This document shows positions 6,609 to 7,865 of a stretch of DNA of 7,865 bases, one piece after another; within the stretch, counting starts at the first letter, position 1, and each line of letters begins with the position of its first letter. The DNA lies in assembly GCA_900551195.1 (NCBI GenBank), contig URVD01000078.1, positions 1-7,865 of the forward strand, in the 5' to 3' direction. The translations under genes were made by a program, and so were the position numbers. The notes beneath the pieces were generated by a model. It was not told the origin of the DNA. It made no database searches and was given only the letters and a program-made list of their open reading frames with translations. The DNA comes from an uncultured Collinsella sp. (lineage in GTDB: Bacteria > Actinomycetota > Coriobacteriia > Coriobacteriales > Coriobacteriaceae).

Positions 6609-6636
6609 ATCTTAGACAAGAATTCGGGATTTGCAA
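6609..6636 (-). promoter_or_regulatory. Predicted sigma70-type promoter of the rpsP operon
   Basis: On the minus strand a -35 box TTGCAA (6631-6636) and a -10 box TAAGAT (6609-6614) are separated by 16 bp. Each matches four of six consensus bases. The start of transcription would be near 6602, giving an rpsP leader of about 120 nt. It is the best promoter match in the region upstream of the first gene. Confidence 0.5.
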
Positions 6637-6668
6637 GCACATACACGCACCCCACATGAGCTGCGCGG

Positions 6669-6674
6669 TATACT
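6669..6674 (+). promoter_or_regulatory. Possible -10 box of dinB
   Basis: TATACT matches five of six -10 consensus bases. No good -35 is visible at 16-18 bp (about 6646-6651). Transcription would begin at about 6681, giving a leader of about 39 nt to ATG 6720 or a leaderless message from ATG 6681. Confidence 0.4.
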
Positions 6675-6719
6675 CATGACATGGAAAGACGCGAACATAC
6701 ATACGGTTATGAGGATGCC

Positions 6720-7865
6720 ATGGGCGTCACGCCGCCTCCCTGGACGGGTCCGGCGGTGGGCCTCATGGACCTCGATGCGTTTTTTGCGAGCGTGGAGATG
6801 CTCGATCATCCCGAATGGCGCGGAAAGCCGCTCATCGTGGGCGGAGACGCCGATTCCCGCGGCGTTGTGTCCACCTGTTCTTACGAGGCACGTCGCTTTG
6901 GCGTGCACTCCGCCATGCCCTCAGCCGAGGCACGGCGCTTGTGCCCGCAAGCCATTTGGACGCACGGGCACTTTGATCGCTATCGCGAGGTGAGCGCGCA
7001 GGTCATGGCGATTCTTGCCGAGGAGACGCCGCGCGTTGAGCGCGTATCGATCGACGAAGCCTTTATCGATATCACACCGGGTCGCTTTGCGCCCGAGGAC
7101 CCGCTGCTGGTTGCACGGCGTATAAGCGACCGCGTGGCAGCGCTGGGAGTGACGTGCTCCATTGGCGTAGGCTGCAACAAGACGGTCGCAAAGATCGCAA
7201 GCGAGCGGGATAAGCCGTTTGGGCTGACCATCGTGCGCCCCGGAACCGAGCAGCGCTTTTTGGCCGCGCTGCCGGTATCTGCCATGAGCGGCATCGGGCG
7301 CTCGGCCGAGGAGCGACTGCGCCGCATGCGCATCTACACGCTCGGCGAGCTATCACGTGCACCGGAATCCACCTTGGCCTCTATTTTTGGCGTCAACGGC
7401 GAACGTATGCGTCAGCGTGCGCTGGGACTTGAAATCTCCGAAGTCACGAGTCTCGATGAAGAGCGCAAGATCAAGTCGGTCAGCAATGAACGCACCTTTG
7501 CGAAAGATTTAACTGAGCGCGGAGACATCGAAGCGGCGATTGCACTGTTGGGCGAGTCAGTTGGACGCCGCCTGCGCCGTCAGGGACTGACGGGCGGCAC
7601 GGTAACGCTCAAGCTCAAGTATTCGTATGGCAGCGGGCGTACGGCACAGCGCCGGCTGCCTCATCCGACCGACGATGAGAACATCTTTGTGGCGGTTGCG
7701 CTCGAACTGCTCGACAACATCTGGCAGGAAGGCATGCATGTTCGCTTAGCGGGCATCGGCATGAGCGACTTCGACCACCAAGGCGGCATCCAGACCGACC
7801 TGTTCTGCGAAGTCGACGACCGCGGAGCCCAATCCAGCGACCGCCGCGAGCTCCCCGTCGCGATC
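6720..7865 (+). CDS. dinB: DNA polymerase IV (Y-family translesion polymerase), 3' end cut by window
   Basis: DinB is an error-prone Y-family polymerase that copies past DNA lesions and is loaded on the sliding clamp. From ATG 6720, 382 residues are present without a stop. The palm motif is MDLDAFFASVE (16-26), with metal ligand Asp17 and steric-gate Phe22. Next come STCSYEARRFGVHSAMP in the fingers, then ERVSIDEAFIDIT with catalytic Asp112-Glu113, and CSIGVGCNKTVAKIASERDK. The thumb helix-hairpin is MSGIGRSAEERLRRM. The little finger follows from about residue 250, ending in the clamp-binding motif QTDLF (358-362). Family proteins end near that motif or carry a short tail, so the missing part should be small. 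Start choice: GAGGA lies 4 nt before ATG 6720. An in-frame ATG at 6681 would add 13 residues and could be leaderless. The gene is transcribed away from rpsP. Confidence 0.97.
   Translation, partial: MGVTPPPWTGPAVGLMDLDAFFASVEMLDHPEWRGKPLIVGGDADSRGVVSTCSYEARRFGVHSAMPSAEARRLCPQAIWTHGHFDRYREVSAQVMAILAEETPRVERVSIDEAFIDITPGRFAPEDPLLVARRISDRVAALGVTCSIGVGCNKTVAKIASERDKPFGLTIVRPGTEQRFLAALPVSAMSGIGRSAEERLRRMRIYTLGELSRAPESTLASIFGVNGERMRQRALGLEISEVTSLDEERKIKSVSNERTFAKDLTERGDIEAAIALLGESVGRRLRRQGLTGGTVTLKLKYSYGSGRTAQRRLPHPTDDENIFVAVALELLDNIWQEGMHVRLAGIGMSDFDHQGGIQTDLFCEVDDRGAQSSDRRELPVAI
7791..7805 (+). other. Sliding-clamp binding motif of DinB
   Basis: These codons encode QTDLF (residues 358-362 of the 6720 start), matching the bacterial beta-clamp pentapeptide QxxLF. 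It sits just after the little-finger domain, where DinB proteins carry it, and supports a functional translesion polymerase. Confidence 0.8.

Noticed and set aside
6350..6702. Short open frames in the rpsP leader and overlapping rpsP (65 and 101 codons, minus strand)
   Set aside because: They cross the predicted promoter or overlap rpsP out of frame, and lack a Shine-Dalgarno and any family resemblance. A leader peptide cannot be excluded but has no support.
6692..6707. LexA/SOS box in front of dinB
   Set aside because: CGAAC is present, but the matching GTTC half is not at the 4-bp spacing of actinobacterial SOS boxes. Only a half-site remains, so SOS control is not supported.

Overview
The window is a compact, GC-rich stretch of bacterial core genome with almost no spare DNA. 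Eight genes lie head to tail on the minus strand and one divergent gene lies on the plus strand. The order, read from right to left, is rpsP, khpA, rimM, trmD, lepB, glyQ, glyS and a PPDK/PEP-synthase regulatory protein. GC-ending codons, actinobacterial-looking DinB and S16 proteins, and an alpha/beta (glyQ/glyS) glycyl-tRNA synthetase together suggest a Coriobacteriia-type actinobacterium, for example a Collinsella relative. This placement is inferred from gene content, not from a database match. Most other actinobacteria use a single-chain GlyRS.

Layout. At 1-851 (minus) is the PPDK regulatory protein, missing only its last few codons. At 886-2982 and 2986-3897 are glyS and glyQ, three bases apart. 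At 3957-4565 is lepB, one base after the stop of trmD (4567-5313). At 5324-5845, 5850-6134 and 6138-6479 are rimM, khpA and rpsP, separated by 3-10 bases. At about 6480-6719 is a divergent regulatory region with one readable promoter for the minus-strand genes, a -10-like box for the other direction, and a leader of about 120 nt for rpsP. From 6720 to the right edge (plus) is dinB, cut by the window end.

How the genes work together. The right half of the minus-strand run is the conserved ribosome and tRNA maturation cluster: S16 and RimM act in 30S assembly, KhpA is a small RNA-binding KH protein, and TrmD makes m1G37 in tRNA. The usual next gene, rplS (L19), is absent, and lepB (signal peptidase I) follows directly. 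The left half charges tRNA-Gly and ends in a kinase/phosphorylase that switches pyruvate phosphate dikinase on and off; ppdK may lie just beyond position 1. Spacing suggests one long transcript with much translational coupling. A second start between lepB and glyQ, in the only spacer longer than 34 nt, is possible.

No tRNA, rRNA, CRISPR, insertion sequence, phage gene or clear Rho-independent terminator was seen, and no new biological system is apparent. The points worth a second look are small. They are non-ATG starts in the first three genes, a hairpin that places the rimM UUG start in its loop, a Ser in the TrmD CGRYEG motif, the missing rplS, and the layout of the rpsP/dinB divergent control region.
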